DNA of 64,000 bases, from positions 1,364,001-1,428,000 of the forward strand of contig OX327704.1 in assembly GCA_946807835.1 (NCBI GenBank), written 5' to 3'. A program made the position numbers and the translations under genes. Position 1 is the first letter of the stretch; every line of letters begins with the position of its first letter. Origin of the DNA: Ailanthus altissimus (Eukaryota > Streptophyta > Magnoliopsida > Sapindales > Simaroubaceae). Of this stretch, positions 35,551-46,164 are shown one piece after another. Under the pieces are notes generated by a model. That model searched no databases, was not told the origin of the DNA, and saw only the letters and a list, made by a program, of their open reading frames with translations.

Positions 35551-38118
35551 TCTAATACCCCCAAAATTTTATTTATTTTGATTGAATTTATTAGTCAAAA
35601 GAAATGAAAAATTTTGATTGGTTGAAAACGTGTAGTATGGTATAAGTGTTTACATGGAATTAAAACCTATGCTATTAAGATTTTTCCAACATTTGAACCA
35701 ATGAAATTTTGCCAACATTTTTAAATGAAATTTACTAGAATTAGTTAAATTTAAACTAGATTTTTATTTAGTTTAGTTATGAATAGTTCTTAAAATTTTT
35801 GGACCAATCAAATGCCACAATTTCTAATCAATGGTAATTTTGTAATTTTGAGTTTAGTTGAGAGTATTTTTGGAAAGAAAAATAAAGGCTATAAAAGGGG
35901 AAATAGTATTGAAAAATTAGACAATTCTAAACCCTTTGGCTGTCCCCCATTTTGCATTTTCTCTCTATTTTTCTCTATCCCTCTTTAAATTCAATAATTC
36001 TGAATACTTCTATTAGTAAATTAAGCCCTTAAACCCTTAATTAAACCCCTCTTCATCAAGTTTCAATGATCAATTTCATGGTAGAAGGTGTTATTTAAGG
36101 TGAGTTGATGCTAAAAATTCTATTGAATATGAATTTGGGGTTTTAAGGGTTAATAGATGAAATAGCCATGTAGAATTAAAGAATTATGGAATTATGCATT
36201 TAATTTGGTAAATTGAAATTTTATTCACTATTTGCGTATTTTAGCATATTAAGGTGAAAGGTTGGCTAAGCATAGCCAAGGGAAGGAGAATGAGAAGAAG
36301 TGAGTCACAAGTGTAGGAATTAAACTTCTAAGGTTGGTGTACACTTTAGTTTGAAACTTAAATTCTTACTTTAAAAAATTTAGTGTATATTTATGTGTTT
36401 TAATAATATGATGGATGAGTATGTTGAACTATGACAATGAATTGATAATTATATTGTTTCTAGATGTATTAAATATATTTTGAGCATTGGATATTAATTG
36501 GTGGTCAAAATTGAAAAGAAAAGAAAAATTGGGCATAAATATAAATTTTGAGAAAAATAGGACTTATATGAAAAAATATGGACTAATTTGTAAACATCTA
36601 AAACTTTTAGGTCTTTATGTGAATTATTATAAAATTAGAACTTATATATATGAATTTTTGAAGAAATTAGGGTCTAATTGTAAATTTTTGAAACAATTAG
36701 GCCTATAAGTGAAAAAATAAAAACTTTTGGGCTGAATTGCTAAATATTAAAAATCTGAAACTTGTTTGGGTATTTTTGAATATTCTGTACCTATATGAAA
36801 ACTTTTGAAACATTTGGACTTATGTCTAAAATTTTAAAAAATTTAGACATAAAGGTAAATAGTAAAAACTTTTGGGCCTATTTGTAATAATAAAAAAATA
36901 TTTGTGTCTAAATATGAATAATCAGAAAAATTGAGTAAATGTGAATTTGTATAATAATCTAGTTTAATAATAATAATAATAATAATAATACTAAATTTGT
37001 ATTAAAAAGCTTTTAAAGAAAAATAATGTATTATTAATATATTTGAGACACCCTAAGTAAACCTGAATGTTGGTAGGAGAGGATTGGTAGTTGGTATGTC
37101 AATAGGTTATTATAACAATACTGTTTTATTTGTTTGTCTGATGACACTGCTCTGTGTATCTGATTTGTTATCTATTTTGATCGGTTTTGAATCCGGTGGG
37201 TAGTCACTGAGTGACAAATACCAGATCACTTGCTGATATCTATTAGCCCATTAGCCAATCTATGATATTTTGTCAATGTATATTTTAGGCGCCTACTTGG
37301 ATTATTTGTAATTTATTAAATATTTACTAAATGGATTGATTAATTATAATATACTTTGTGGAAATGAGAAATTGAATAATGTCTTGATTTAATGAATTAA
37401 TAAATTTTTGATTTATTATGATATATGGCAAAATTAGTTATTATAAAAAATTTCATTGTTTATATATATGGTTTATTTGTTAAAAAAAAAAGGTAATAAA
37501 ATTTTATTATACTGTTTCAACTTTTGTGTACACCCATTAAGCCGTTGTGTTTAACGCGTTAGATTTTTCATTCGTAGGTGGTAGAGTTGTCATCCCTAAA
37601 AATTGAAGAGTGAATATTTCTGCAGTAACTCAGAGTTGCTCACATTCTCTCGCTATATATATAATTATATTGATAGATATTTTGTTTGATTATAAACTGT
37701 TATATATTATATTATAGACTTTAATTGTATGTGCGTGCATATATGTATTTCTTTATAACTGTCTTCTTTAAAACCATGATGATATATGATATTTGTTTTG
37801 ATATTATGTTGGATTTAAAATAGTTTGGTGAATGTATTTAGATTACAATATGAGTTGTGGATATTTGTTGAAAAAGTGCAAGTTGGTTGAGAATTGATAT
37901 TGAAATTTGAGAGTGTTTTCTTTTGTTACAGGTTGTGTAAAGTTCAATTTTTAAGAGAGACTACTAGTTTTTTTCTTCGTATATATTTATAAAAATAAAT
38001 AAATTTAAGTGTGATTTTAATAAGTTTAAAAAATTATTTATTATTATTTGTGTTCGATGCTATTATAGCATCTTCTTATCTCGTGTCTCGATGAGAGACA
38101 AGCGAGGAGAATGCTCTA
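35551..38118 (+). repeat. 3' LTR of the Tekay-like element
   Basis: A 2,568 bp LTR collinear with 28192-30760. It begins TCTAATACC (second base changed from G) and ends GCTCTA in place of GTTACA. A purine-rich tract AAGAGGAGAAGAA precedes it. The (TAA)n tract is longer here (about 36965-36990). The frame at 36487-36708 arises from the short degenerate repeats and is not a gene. Confidence 0.88.
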
Positions 38119-38123
38119 CCCGA

Positions 38124-38452
38124 TTTATTTATTTTTAAAAATTTTGTTCAAATGTTTAGCTTAAATTTGAACTTTGAAAATATTTATTTTATAATATAAT
38201 TGTTAGATTCATATATATTAGAGATTAAAAATTTTAGGGATTAATTTAATGTTTTTTAAATAAATAAAATCAGTATTTGGATTCGAGCTGGGTTTTAGGG
38301 TTCCAATCTCACTTGGATTTGAATTTTCTAAAAAAGAAAAGATTTAGGTTAAAAAAAAAGTCTAAATTTTTTCGAGATAAATTCCAAATCCAAGCTAAAC
38401 TCGATTTTAAATTTTTTCAACTTCCAGTCAAGATAATTACTATCCCTAAATT
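38124..38452 (+). mobile_element. MITE-like repeat, right half
   Basis: Continues the repeat begun at 28003-28186; together they match 50645-51114. It ends in ACTATCCCT. The frame at 38277-38591 overlaps it and is not a gene. Confidence 0.5.
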
Positions 38453-38991
38453 GAATGTTATCAATATCATTAAGGGTATCAGATATTACCTCTACACACT
38501 TTCTGCCGAACTCCTTCCCTCAGAAAATGCCTCTATCTTACCACTATACCCTCTGCAAGTTGAACAGGATATATATATTATTCATCTTTAATCTTTAAAA
38601 ACGTAAAACAAATCATGCAACTTTAATTTGTAGAAATAGTAAAACAAATTAATTCTTAGCATCTTATTTTTGACACATTTGAGGTTTGTATTTTATGAAT
38701 CTTAATTCACTTGAACGGATGATTCAATGATAAAGAATAAATGTAAGCAATAATCATTTTGTGTTTGAAGTAAAACAAAATGTAATTATTTGATTTTTTT
38801 TTTAAATTTATTGATGGATGATTATGTTTTTTTGGGTTTAAAGCGAATTTTTGATTGCTCAAAAAAAGGCTTTCAATTATAGTTTTGTGGGGCTTGATAA
38901 ATTTTAAAAAGGTTGCTTAGTGGTATTATGGTGGGTGAATTTTAAAAGTGGGTATTTTTTTGAATATATATTTGTAAGATGAAATCTATTT
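38453..38991 (+). repeat. Gene-free DNA with a fragment of the 2.7 kb unit start
   Basis: 38453-38740 shows nothing I recognise. From about 38748 to 38960 the sequence follows the start of the 2.7 kb unit (ATTTTGTGTTTGAAGT, then GATGATTATGTT and GGTGGGTGAATTTTAAAA). The copia element cuts it off at TATTT (38987-38991). Confidence 0.6.
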
Positions 38992-39167
38992 TATTAAGGA
39001 ATAATTCCTTTATACCCTCCTACCATATATACATGTTATTAATGTAAAATATTATTTCCTTATGTATGTTACTTTCTTATTATGTAATAAGATTACAGCC
39101 TATATAAAGGCTCCATTGTACAACTTTATTTTTCACAGTGAAATATATTTTATTTATATTTCTAACA
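38992..39167 (+). repeat. 5' LTR of the copia element
   Basis: A 176 bp LTR from TATTAAGG to CTAACA. TATATAAAGG near 39100 resembles a TATA box. By eye, about eight substitutions separate its last ~100 bp from the 3' LTR, so the insertion is not recent. It lacks about 21 bp of GGAATTATTCT-type repeat found in the 3' LTR. Confidence 0.9.
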
Positions 39168-39180
39168 TGGTATCAGAGCT
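39168..39180 (+). promoter_or_regulatory. Primer-binding site of the copia element
   Basis: TGGTATCAGAGCT starts at the base after the LTR end, complementary to initiator methionine tRNA. Confidence 0.9.
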
Positions 39181-39299
39181 TTGGTTTTTTTACTGTCATT
39201 TTGTTTAGTTAGAGATTTGCCGAAATTTTTTTAAAACTCGACGGAATCTATCAAAAATTTTTGAAAAGTCGCCGAAATTTTTTAAAATCTTACCGTTTT

Positions 39300-39720
39300 A
39301 GCCACCACCCATCTCCAATTACTCAGAATCCTCCGGCTGTTTCAACACCGTCGACGACAGGCCGATCCGAGGTCGAAAACTGCCGGACGCGCCACCAGAA
39401 AGCCACTGCCGGCGGCCACTGTCACTTCAAATCCCGGTCGTTCTACGATGCCGTGACTGACACCACCCACACCAAATGAATCCCTCATCACTGGCCGTTC
39501 AGTGCTGCCGACGACGCGCCAATCAGAGATCAGAAATCGCCGGACGCGCCGCCGGAACCTCGTTGCCACTGATTACTTTCACTTTAGATCTCGACCGTTA
39601 TACGGCAGCGTGACCGACACCGCCAAGACCAAAATACTCCTCAGTCACCAGCCATTCAAACGCCGCCGAGTTTACCACAATCGGAGGTCAGAGCAAGCCG
39701 GACGCGCCCTCTGAAATTTA
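39300..39720 (+). repeat. GC-rich tandem repeat of ~160 bp in the copia leader
   Basis: The phrase GCCGGACGCGCC recurs at about 39382, 39538 and 39697, each preceded by a (C/A)GAG(G/A)TC(G/A) run and followed by similar sequence (TTCA...ATC(C/T)CG(G/A)...CGTGAC(T/C)GACACC), giving about 2.5 imperfect copies of a ~157-160 bp unit. The composition is far more GC-rich than the flanks. From 39740 to 39965 a second degenerate repeat (TTTTGTAATTAT-like, ~35-45 bp spacing) follows. Neither looks like gag coding sequence. Confidence 0.75.
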
Positions 39721-39995
39721 CTGGTTTCTGTTAAGGGCCTGTTTGCAAACTTTTTAGTATTTCTAGGTCAGATCGTAATTTTCTATTCTTTTGAGTCTTT
39801 TTGTAATTTTTAAAAGTTTTGGGGTAATTTTATAATTATAGTATTTTTAAAGGGTCATTTATAATTTTTTAAAAATTAGGGCTATTTTGCAATTATTATA
39901 TTTTGAGGGATTATTTTGTAATTATTAAAAGTTAGGGGGTTTACTTGTAATTAATACAAGTTTAGTATATATATATAAAAAAAAGAGGTTTTTTT

Positions 39996-41560
39996 TTGTT
40001 GAAATTTATGGATAAATGTCGTATTTCTGCCGGTTCTACTCTACTTCAGCCATGTCACATATCTGGAACATCTCAAGGTACGACTTTTATTGGAGCTGCT
40101 GTTACTACTGCACAGGATAGTGTGGATCGTTCCCTTAACCTTGAATCTTTACTCCGTCTACTCATCTTTTCTGGTAAACCCTTAATTTATGCTTCTTCCA
40201 ATATTTCAGGTAATTCTTCTTGGTATTTTGACTCTGCATGTTGTAATCACATGACTTCTGATCCTACAATTTTCTCTTCTAAAACTCTTAATTCCTATTT
40301 ACCATCTATTCAAACTACTAATGGTTCTCTCATGAAAGTTAACTATGTTGGTCACGTGTCTTGCCCTAATCTTTCTGTATCTGACACCTTTTTTATTCCT
40401 AACCTTACCTTAAATATTTTGTCTGTTGGTCAATTATGCAAACTTGGTCTTAATGTCTTGTTTACTGCTTCTGGTTGTTGTGTGCAGGATCCAAAGACCG
40501 GTTGGACGCTTGGGACAGGCCGTAAGGTTGGACGTCTGTATGAACTCATCTCTTTAGATTTATCCTCTCTATATCATTCGTCTGCAGCATCTACCTATTC
40601 GGTACCTTCGTTACATCTTTGGCATTCTCGTTTGGGTCATGCTTTAATCAATCGCATCCGATCTCTAGTATCCAGTGGTCACTTAGGTATTGTTTCTGAT
40701 AATAAAGATAACTGCCTTACATGTCCTTTAACTAAACAACCAGCCTTACCTTTTGATAATAGTACTACTGTCTCTCATGCTCCATTTAATCTTATACATT
40801 CTGATATATGGGGTCCTTCTCCAAATCCTACAATGGGAAGATCCAAATATTTTGTGATCTTCATTGATGACTGTACTTGGTATACTTGGTTGTTCCTTAT
40901 GAAACAACGATCTGAATTTACTAAAATTTACCGAGACTTTGCTCAGATGGTTAAAACTCAGTTCTCGTGTCCTATTAAGGTTTTCCGCACTGATAATGCT
41001 ATGGAGTATAGAGATTCTGATTTTTTAAATCTTTTATAGGAACTCGGTATTATATGTCAAAGGTCTTGTCTTGGTACCTCTCAGCAAAATGGGAAAGCTG
41101 AACGTAAACACAGACATATTTTAAATACTACTCATGCTCTTCTTATCTCTTCCTCATATCCTGAATGTTTTTGGGGAGAAGCTGCTTTAACCGCTGTCTT
41201 TACCATTAATCGTATTGCTTCTCCTGTTATAGAGAACAAGTCACCTTATGAGCGTCTTTATGGAACCCCACCTAATTACAAAGTCCTCAAAGTATTTGGT
41301 TGTGTTTGTTTTGTTCTACTTCAAAAACATGAGCATACTAAACTCGAGCCACATACTCGATTATGTTGCTTCTTGGGATACGGGATAGAACATAAAGGTT
41401 ATAGGTGTCGGGATCCTATATCTAACCGTCTTCATATTTCTCGTCATGTAGTCTTTCTCGAGCATACGATATTTTCTTCTGTATCTAACTTTAAATCTGT
41501 GTCTCCTCCTATGTCACAATTTTTTACAGATAATTCTGTTGATCTTTTTCTGATACTTTG
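39996..41560 (+). pseudogene. Copia protease and integrase, interrupted by a stop
   Basis: The open frame 39996-41039 (347 residues) starts near the end of where gag would be. Protease reads WYFDSACCNHMT at about residues 76-87. GAG-pre-integrase follows (LWHSRLGH at about 208-215, CLTCPLTKQ at about 242-250). Integrase follows with HSDIWGP and FVIFIDD (first catalytic Asp present) and FRTDNAMEY (second Asp). A TAG at 41037-41039, probably from CAG, stops it. The same frame continues with QQNGKAERKH, WGEAALTA and VFGCVCFV to about 41560. The first ATG is only formal, since no gag start is visible. Confidence 0.9.
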
Positions 41561-43290
41561 CCTATAGATATTTCTTCTGAGTTTCATACTGGTGAATCTG
41601 TTGAAACGACGCCTGCTTCTGAGCCTCTTACCTCGTCTGAAGGATCTGCTCTCAACATTCATGAGGCCTCTTCTATACCCTATCTTCGTCGTTCATCTCG
41701 GGTAAGAGAACTTCATGTTAAACTTCGTGATTATCACTGTTTCTCTACTACCCTTTCTTTATATGAGCCTTAATCATATTTCGAGGCTAGTTCTAATCCT
41801 GTTTAGCAGCAAGCAATGACAGAAGAATTGCAGGCCCTTGAGAAGTCGCATACTTGGGATTTGTTCCTCTTCCTTCTAATAAAACTGCCATTGGATGCAA
41901 ATAGGTGTACAAGATTAAGACCAAATCTGATGGATCTATTAAGCATTATAAAGCCCGCCTGGTTGCCAAAGGCTTTACCCAAGAATATGGAATAGATTAT
42001 GAAGAAACGTTTTCCCCAGTTGCTAGACTTACTTCTGTTCGAAGTTTATTAGTTGTTACTGCAGTTCGTGGTTGGACATTATTTCAGATGGATGTCAAAA
42101 ATGCTTTCCTCAATGGTGATCTCACTGAAGAAGTATATATGAAGCCTCCTCCCGGTTATCCACATCCTCCAGGCAAAGTCTGTAAACTTCGTCATGCTCT
42201 GTATGGTCTTAAACAAGCTCCTCGTGCATGATTTGCAAGGTTTAGTGGGACTATTCTTCAGCATAGTTTTCAGTCTAGTCCCTATGACTCAGCTCTTTTT
42301 GTCCGCAAGACAGTACAAGGTTGTGTTCTCCTACTTATCTATGTTGATGATATGATTATCACGGGTGATGATCTTCTTGGTATTTTCACTCTCAAGAACT
42401 TTCTTCAGCAACACTTTGAGATGAAAGATCTTGGCAACCTTAGTTATTTCCTTGGCCTTGAAGTACTATCCGACTCTACAGGGTATTATCTTTCTCAGGC
42501 TAAATATGCATCCGATCTATTTGTTAAAACTGGGTTGACAGACAGTAAGATTGCCTCCACTCCTCTAGAGCCTAATGCCAAACTCTGATCCTCTGATGGT
42601 ACTCTTCTAAGTGATGCTATCCTTTATCATCAATTGGTTGGTAGTTTGATCTACCTTATAGTTACTTGCCCAGACATTGCTTACGCTGTTCATGTTGCGA
42701 GTCAGTTTATGGCCACTCCTCGTACCTCTCATTATTCAGCAGTTCTTCATATCTTACGTTATCTAAAAGGTACACTTTTTCATGGTCTCCATTTTTCGGC
42801 TCACTCTCCTTTTGTGTTACGAGCTTATGCTGATGCAGATTGGGCGGGTGATCCTACGAATCGTAGATCAACTACTGAATTTTATCTTTTCTTGGATGAT
42901 TCTCTTCTTTCGTGAAAAAGTAAGAAATAGACAGTTGTTGCTCGCTCGAGTACTGAAGCTGAATACCGTTCTCTTGCAGATACTACCCAAGAAATTGTCT
43001 GGCTCCGCTGGCTTCTTGAAGATATGGGTATTTCTCATACTGGAGCTACACCTATTTACTGTGACAATTAAAGTGCTATCCAAATTGCCCACAATGATGT
43101 GTTTCATGAGCGGACTAAACATATTGAAACAGATTGTCACTTTGTTCGGCAACACATTTCTCAAGCTACTATCATGCTCCACTCCATCTCATCTGAGGAA
43201 CAACCTGTTGATATTTTTACCAAATCTCTTCTTCCGCGCCGTTTTCATGCTTTAGTCTCCAAACTCAAACTTACTTCTATTGCGCCATCT
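41561..43290 (+). pseudogene. Copia RT and RNase H, several stops and shifts
   Basis: After a frame change near 41550 and a one-base loss near 41870 (WDL...PSNKT region), RT runs with [35 protein letters not shown] and [13 protein letters not shown] at 42229-42231 replaces Trp. The catalytic YVDDMIITG lies at about 42341-42367. A TGA at 42586-42588 follows TPLEPNAKL. RNase H shows ADADWAGDP, then TGA at 42913, a TAG, STEAEYRSLAD, a TAA in place of Gln after YCDN, and HERTKHIE. The frame ends near 43290, before the purine-rich GAGTTTGAGGAGAGG that precedes the 3' LTR. Confidence 0.9.
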
Positions 43291-43306
43291 TGAGTTTGAG
43301 GAGAGG

Positions 43307-43503
43307 TATTAAGGAATAATTCTGGAATTATTCTGGAATAATTCCTTTATACCCTCCTACCATATATACATGTTATTAATGTAAAATATTATTTCCTTAT
43401 GTATGTTACTTTCCTATTATGTAATAAGGTTACAGTCTATATAAAGGCTCTATTAAACAGCTTTATTTTCACAGTGAAATATATTTTTTTAATATTTCTA
43501 ACA
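43307..43503 (+). repeat. 3' LTR of the copia element
   Basis: A 197 bp LTR from TATTAAGG to CTAACA. Its start carries three GGAATAATTCT-type repeats in alternating orientation. Only one remains in the 5' LTR, probably lost by recombination between the repeats. TATTT follows directly. Confidence 0.9.
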
Positions 43504-43508
43504 TATTT

Positions 43509-44769
43509 AATGATGTTACTTAAGTTGATTGTCGTGTTTGATTATTTAAATCTATGACGTAATTTATTTAATAAATTATTTTTAAATAAAAATATTTATT
43601 TATAAATTTATTTACAAATATATACCTATTAAAAAATAATTATTAAATTATTCAATAACTTAGGAGTGAATAGATAATTAAAGAGGCAAGTTTTAACTAA
43701 AATCATTATATAGAGGGCTCAAATTCAGATTACTTTAAGGAACTCAATTTTTCTCTTTTGTATTTAGGTAGAATGAGAAGGAGAGATAGTAAAAATGACA
43801 ATTTATAGAGAGAAATAGTTCTACAAAAAGAAAATTATTTAAAGAAAAAGTGAGAGAATGTATTAAAATATATCTACAAATTTAATTTTGAAATATAGTG
43901 CAATATTGAGTTTATTGTTCAATTTAAAAAGTGAATATAAGTTTAAGAAAACTGAACTACTATGAATATTTGGTATTTTATTTTTGAATTTATTTTTTTA
44001 TTATCTATTGTTATTTATTTTTAAATTTTGAGTCGTAAATAAGAAAGCAAATTTTCAGTAGTAGTATTAAAACACGAATTTCTAACAAGTACCATATGTA
44101 CTTTAACAATATCTTTTTTTCTTTCTTTCTAAATTTACATTACTAAAAACAATAATAAAATTATATAATATCTAATCAAAATCACCGTAATTCCTCAAAG
44201 AACCCTAATTCTCTTTTGTTTATTAACCCCAACACAATTTCTAATTTATCTCTAGCTATCATTAAAATTAGAAACACCCCTTTTCTCACTTGCATTCCAT
44301 TGACAATGAAAATAAGTATAAAAGATTCATCCAGACTCTATTTTGTTACAATGACTACACAGTTTAATAACTCAAAACTCTCAAAACTTAATTACGCACA
44401 TAATTGTTATGAAATACCTAGAAAATTTCGAGGTTTAAGAGAAAATACTGTCTGATTTCAATTTCCTGAAAGAAGTTATAACCATTAAAGTTGAATCATC
44501 TTAATATGGACATACCTCAAGATTCCAAAAGAATTGTTTCTTTCAATTATCATGCAAGGATAGCAATATCTCACATGTCGAAACGTTAGTATTAAGTAAA
44601 TTCAGATGTTAGTGAATGGAGGATAATTGAACTTGTAGCAAATAATATTAAATGTTTTGGATTAAAAGACAAAGTCACTGGACATTGTTCATACTCTTCC
44701 CATCATCCTCACAATATTAAATTATCAAAATACTAATTTCACCTCGCAAGAGTCCGGAGATGAATTGAA
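43509..44769. other. AT-rich DNA downstream of the BBE-like gene; no other gene seen
   Basis: No transposon ends or conserved frames are found. The frame at 44216-44455 has no family features. 44650-44769 matches 47080-47205, the 3' flank of the lost BBE-like paralogue, and probably holds the 3' untranslated region of the gene. The missing C-terminal BBE domain is not found here on either strand. Confidence 0.6.
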
Positions 44770-46164
44770 TTACTTATATAGCTCTCTGATCCAATTTATG
44801 TGCCTCTGAGAAGTTCCATTCCCTTCCCAATACACAAAGTGTAGAATTTCATATATGTTGCCAGCTCTATGTGGGTATGAAATTTCAGACTCTGAAATTT
44901 CGCTCATTTTTTCACCATGTGGAATCAAAACCAATTGAGCAGTCACTGCTTCCAGTGCGTAGAACCTTTTATATATCCCTTCTAATCCAAATGAAGGGAT
45001 AGGTTCATTCACAAATTCAGATTTTCCTTTGAAAGGATAGTTGACAATAGAAGTCCTGTCAAGCAACACATCCAAGGATTCTCCGATTTTGAATCCAGCA
45101 AAGTCGAGGATTGATTGAATCCAGCTCGTTTCAGTGCAATCTTTTTCCACCGAACCAAGTTCAGGGAATCTCTCTTCCATCAATGGAAGGAGTTTGTCAA
45201 CTCCACCATGAAACAAAGCTTGAAATGAAGCCTGTATTGTTCTATTTCCCTCTATACTAGCATTCACACTAGTTAAGGTGACTAAGAGAAATAAATCTTC
45301 TGGAAGCTTGTTCACAACATACTGCCATTTGTAAAGAATCTTAGTCAAATTTTGCTCCAAAGTTTTTTGAACTGTGAATACAGTTACATTTGATGGAACG
45401 TCAACTAGCTTTGTTTTCCAAGCAATTATCACTCCAAAGCTAGCTCCTCCTCCTCCTCGAATGGCCCAAAATAAATCTTTTCCCATTGATTTTCTATCAA
45501 GCAATCTTCCATGAACGTCAATCAAGTGAGCATCGACGATATTATCAGCAGCAAGGCCATATTTACGCAACAAGCTACCATGACCTCCACCACTAACATG
45601 TCCACCAACACCAACGGTAGGGCAACCTCCCGCTGGAGTAGCAAGAGTTTTGCTTTTCTCGGCAATTCTATAGTAAAATTGTCCCATGGTTGCACCAACT
45701 TGAACCCATGCTGTCTTATTTTTAACATCAATATTGATTGAGCTAAGATTTCTCATATCAATAATTACAAATTGGACATTTGAAACATAAGAGAGACCCT
45801 CGTAGTCATGACCCCCACTTCGAACTCTAATTTGAAGGCCATACTTTTGGGCACATTTAATGGCTGCTTGAATATGTGATATTTGCAATGGCGTGATAAT
45901 GATTAGAGGTTTGGGTGTGGTAGGAGTTAAAAAACGAAGGTTTTGTATGGTAAAATTTAAGACTGATGAATATAAAGAGTTATTTTGGGTGTAAATCACT
46001 TTTGAAATGGAGGTGTTCTGGGCGTATTGAGAAAGGCATTGAAGAAAACTTTCATAAGTGTCAGCCGAAGCTATCAAATGAAATGATAATACAACAACAA
46101 AAGTAAATTGGAGAATTGAAGAGCATTGAGGCCTCATTTCTATCGATGGTTGATTGGAGTGCAT
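44770..46164 (-). CDS. Berberine-bridge-enzyme-like FAD oxidase, C-terminus missing
   Basis: An intact, intronless 464-residue frame. A hydrophobic signal segment (about residues 16-33) fits secretion into the wall or vacuole. The FAD-binding PCMH domain covers about 76-250, with RSGGHDYEG (His119) and PAGGCPTVGVGGH (Cys181), the two residues that bind FAD covalently in BBE-like enzymes. PHRAGN at about 431-436 belongs to the substrate domain. The family usually has ~520-540 residues; here a stop follows WIRELYK, so the last ~65 residues, including the usual NYRDLD motif of the FAD-contacting BBE tail, are missing. A TATA-like box 17 bases above the first ATG suggests that translation starts at Met10 (46135-46137). 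Family members oxidise alkaloids, cell-wall oligosaccharides or monolignols; the substrate cannot be told. It may be an expressed pseudogene. Confidence 0.88.
   Translation of the reverse strand: MHSNQPSIEMRPQCSSILQFTFVVVLSFHLIASADTYESFLQCLSQYAQNTSISKVIYTQNNSLYSSVLNFTIQNLRFLTPTTPKPLIIITPLQISHIQAAIKCAQKYGLQIRVRSGGHDYEGLSYVSNVQFVIIDMRNLSSINIDVKNKTAWVQVGATMGQFYYRIAEKSKTLATPAGGCPTVGVGGHVSGGGHGSLLRKYGLAADNIVDAHLIDVHGRLLDRKSMGKDLFWAIRGGGGASFGVIIAWKTKLVDVPSNVTVFTVQKTLEQNLTKILYKWQYVVNKLPEDLFLLVTLTSVNASIEGNRTIQASFQALFHGGVDKLLPLMEERFPELGSVEKDCTETSWIQSILDFAGFKIGESLDVLLDRTSIVNYPFKGKSEFVNEPIPSFGLEGIYKRFYALEAVTAQLVLIPHGEKMSEISESEISYPHRAGNIYEILHFVYWEGNGTSQRHINWIRELYK

Larger units (their letters stand above)
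28192..38118 (+). mobile_element. Ty3/gypsy retrotransposon, chromodomain (Tekay-like), degenerate
   Basis: A 9.9 kb element with two LTRs of about 2.57 kb, target duplications CTCGA (28187-28191) and CCCGA (38119-38123), a primer site, gag with two zinc knuckles, protease, RT, RNase H, integrase and a C-terminal chromodomain, in Ty3 order. The order and the chromodomain place it in the plant chromovirus group. All domains carry in-frame stops or shifts, so it cannot move by itself. It sits inside an older MITE-like repeat. Confidence 0.92.
38992..43503 (+). mobile_element. Ty1/copia retrotransposon lacking gag, TSD TATTT
   Basis: A 4.5 kb element with short LTRs (38992-39167, 43307-43503) and perfect target duplications TATTT at 38987-38991 and 43504-43508. 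A primer site follows the 5' LTR, and protease, integrase, RT and RNase H follow in copia order. Gag cannot be found: only about 0.8 kb of repeat-containing leader separates the primer site from protease. The frame carries several stops of the CAG-to-TAG, TGG-to-TGA/TAG and CGA-to-TGA type, with at least two frameshifts. Confidence 0.92.

Noticed and set aside
36487..36708. Lys/Leu/Tyr-rich 73-codon frame
   Set aside because: It is produced by short degenerate repeats inside the Tekay-like 3' LTR; the equivalent 5' LTR stretch has stops.
38277..38591. 104-codon frame
   Set aside because: It overlaps the MITE-like repeat and its flank; the related copy at 50.6 kb does not keep it open.
44216..44455. 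79-codon plus-strand frame near the BBE-like gene
   Set aside because: No domain, no homology to the duplicated flank, and AT-rich composition typical of noncoding DNA.
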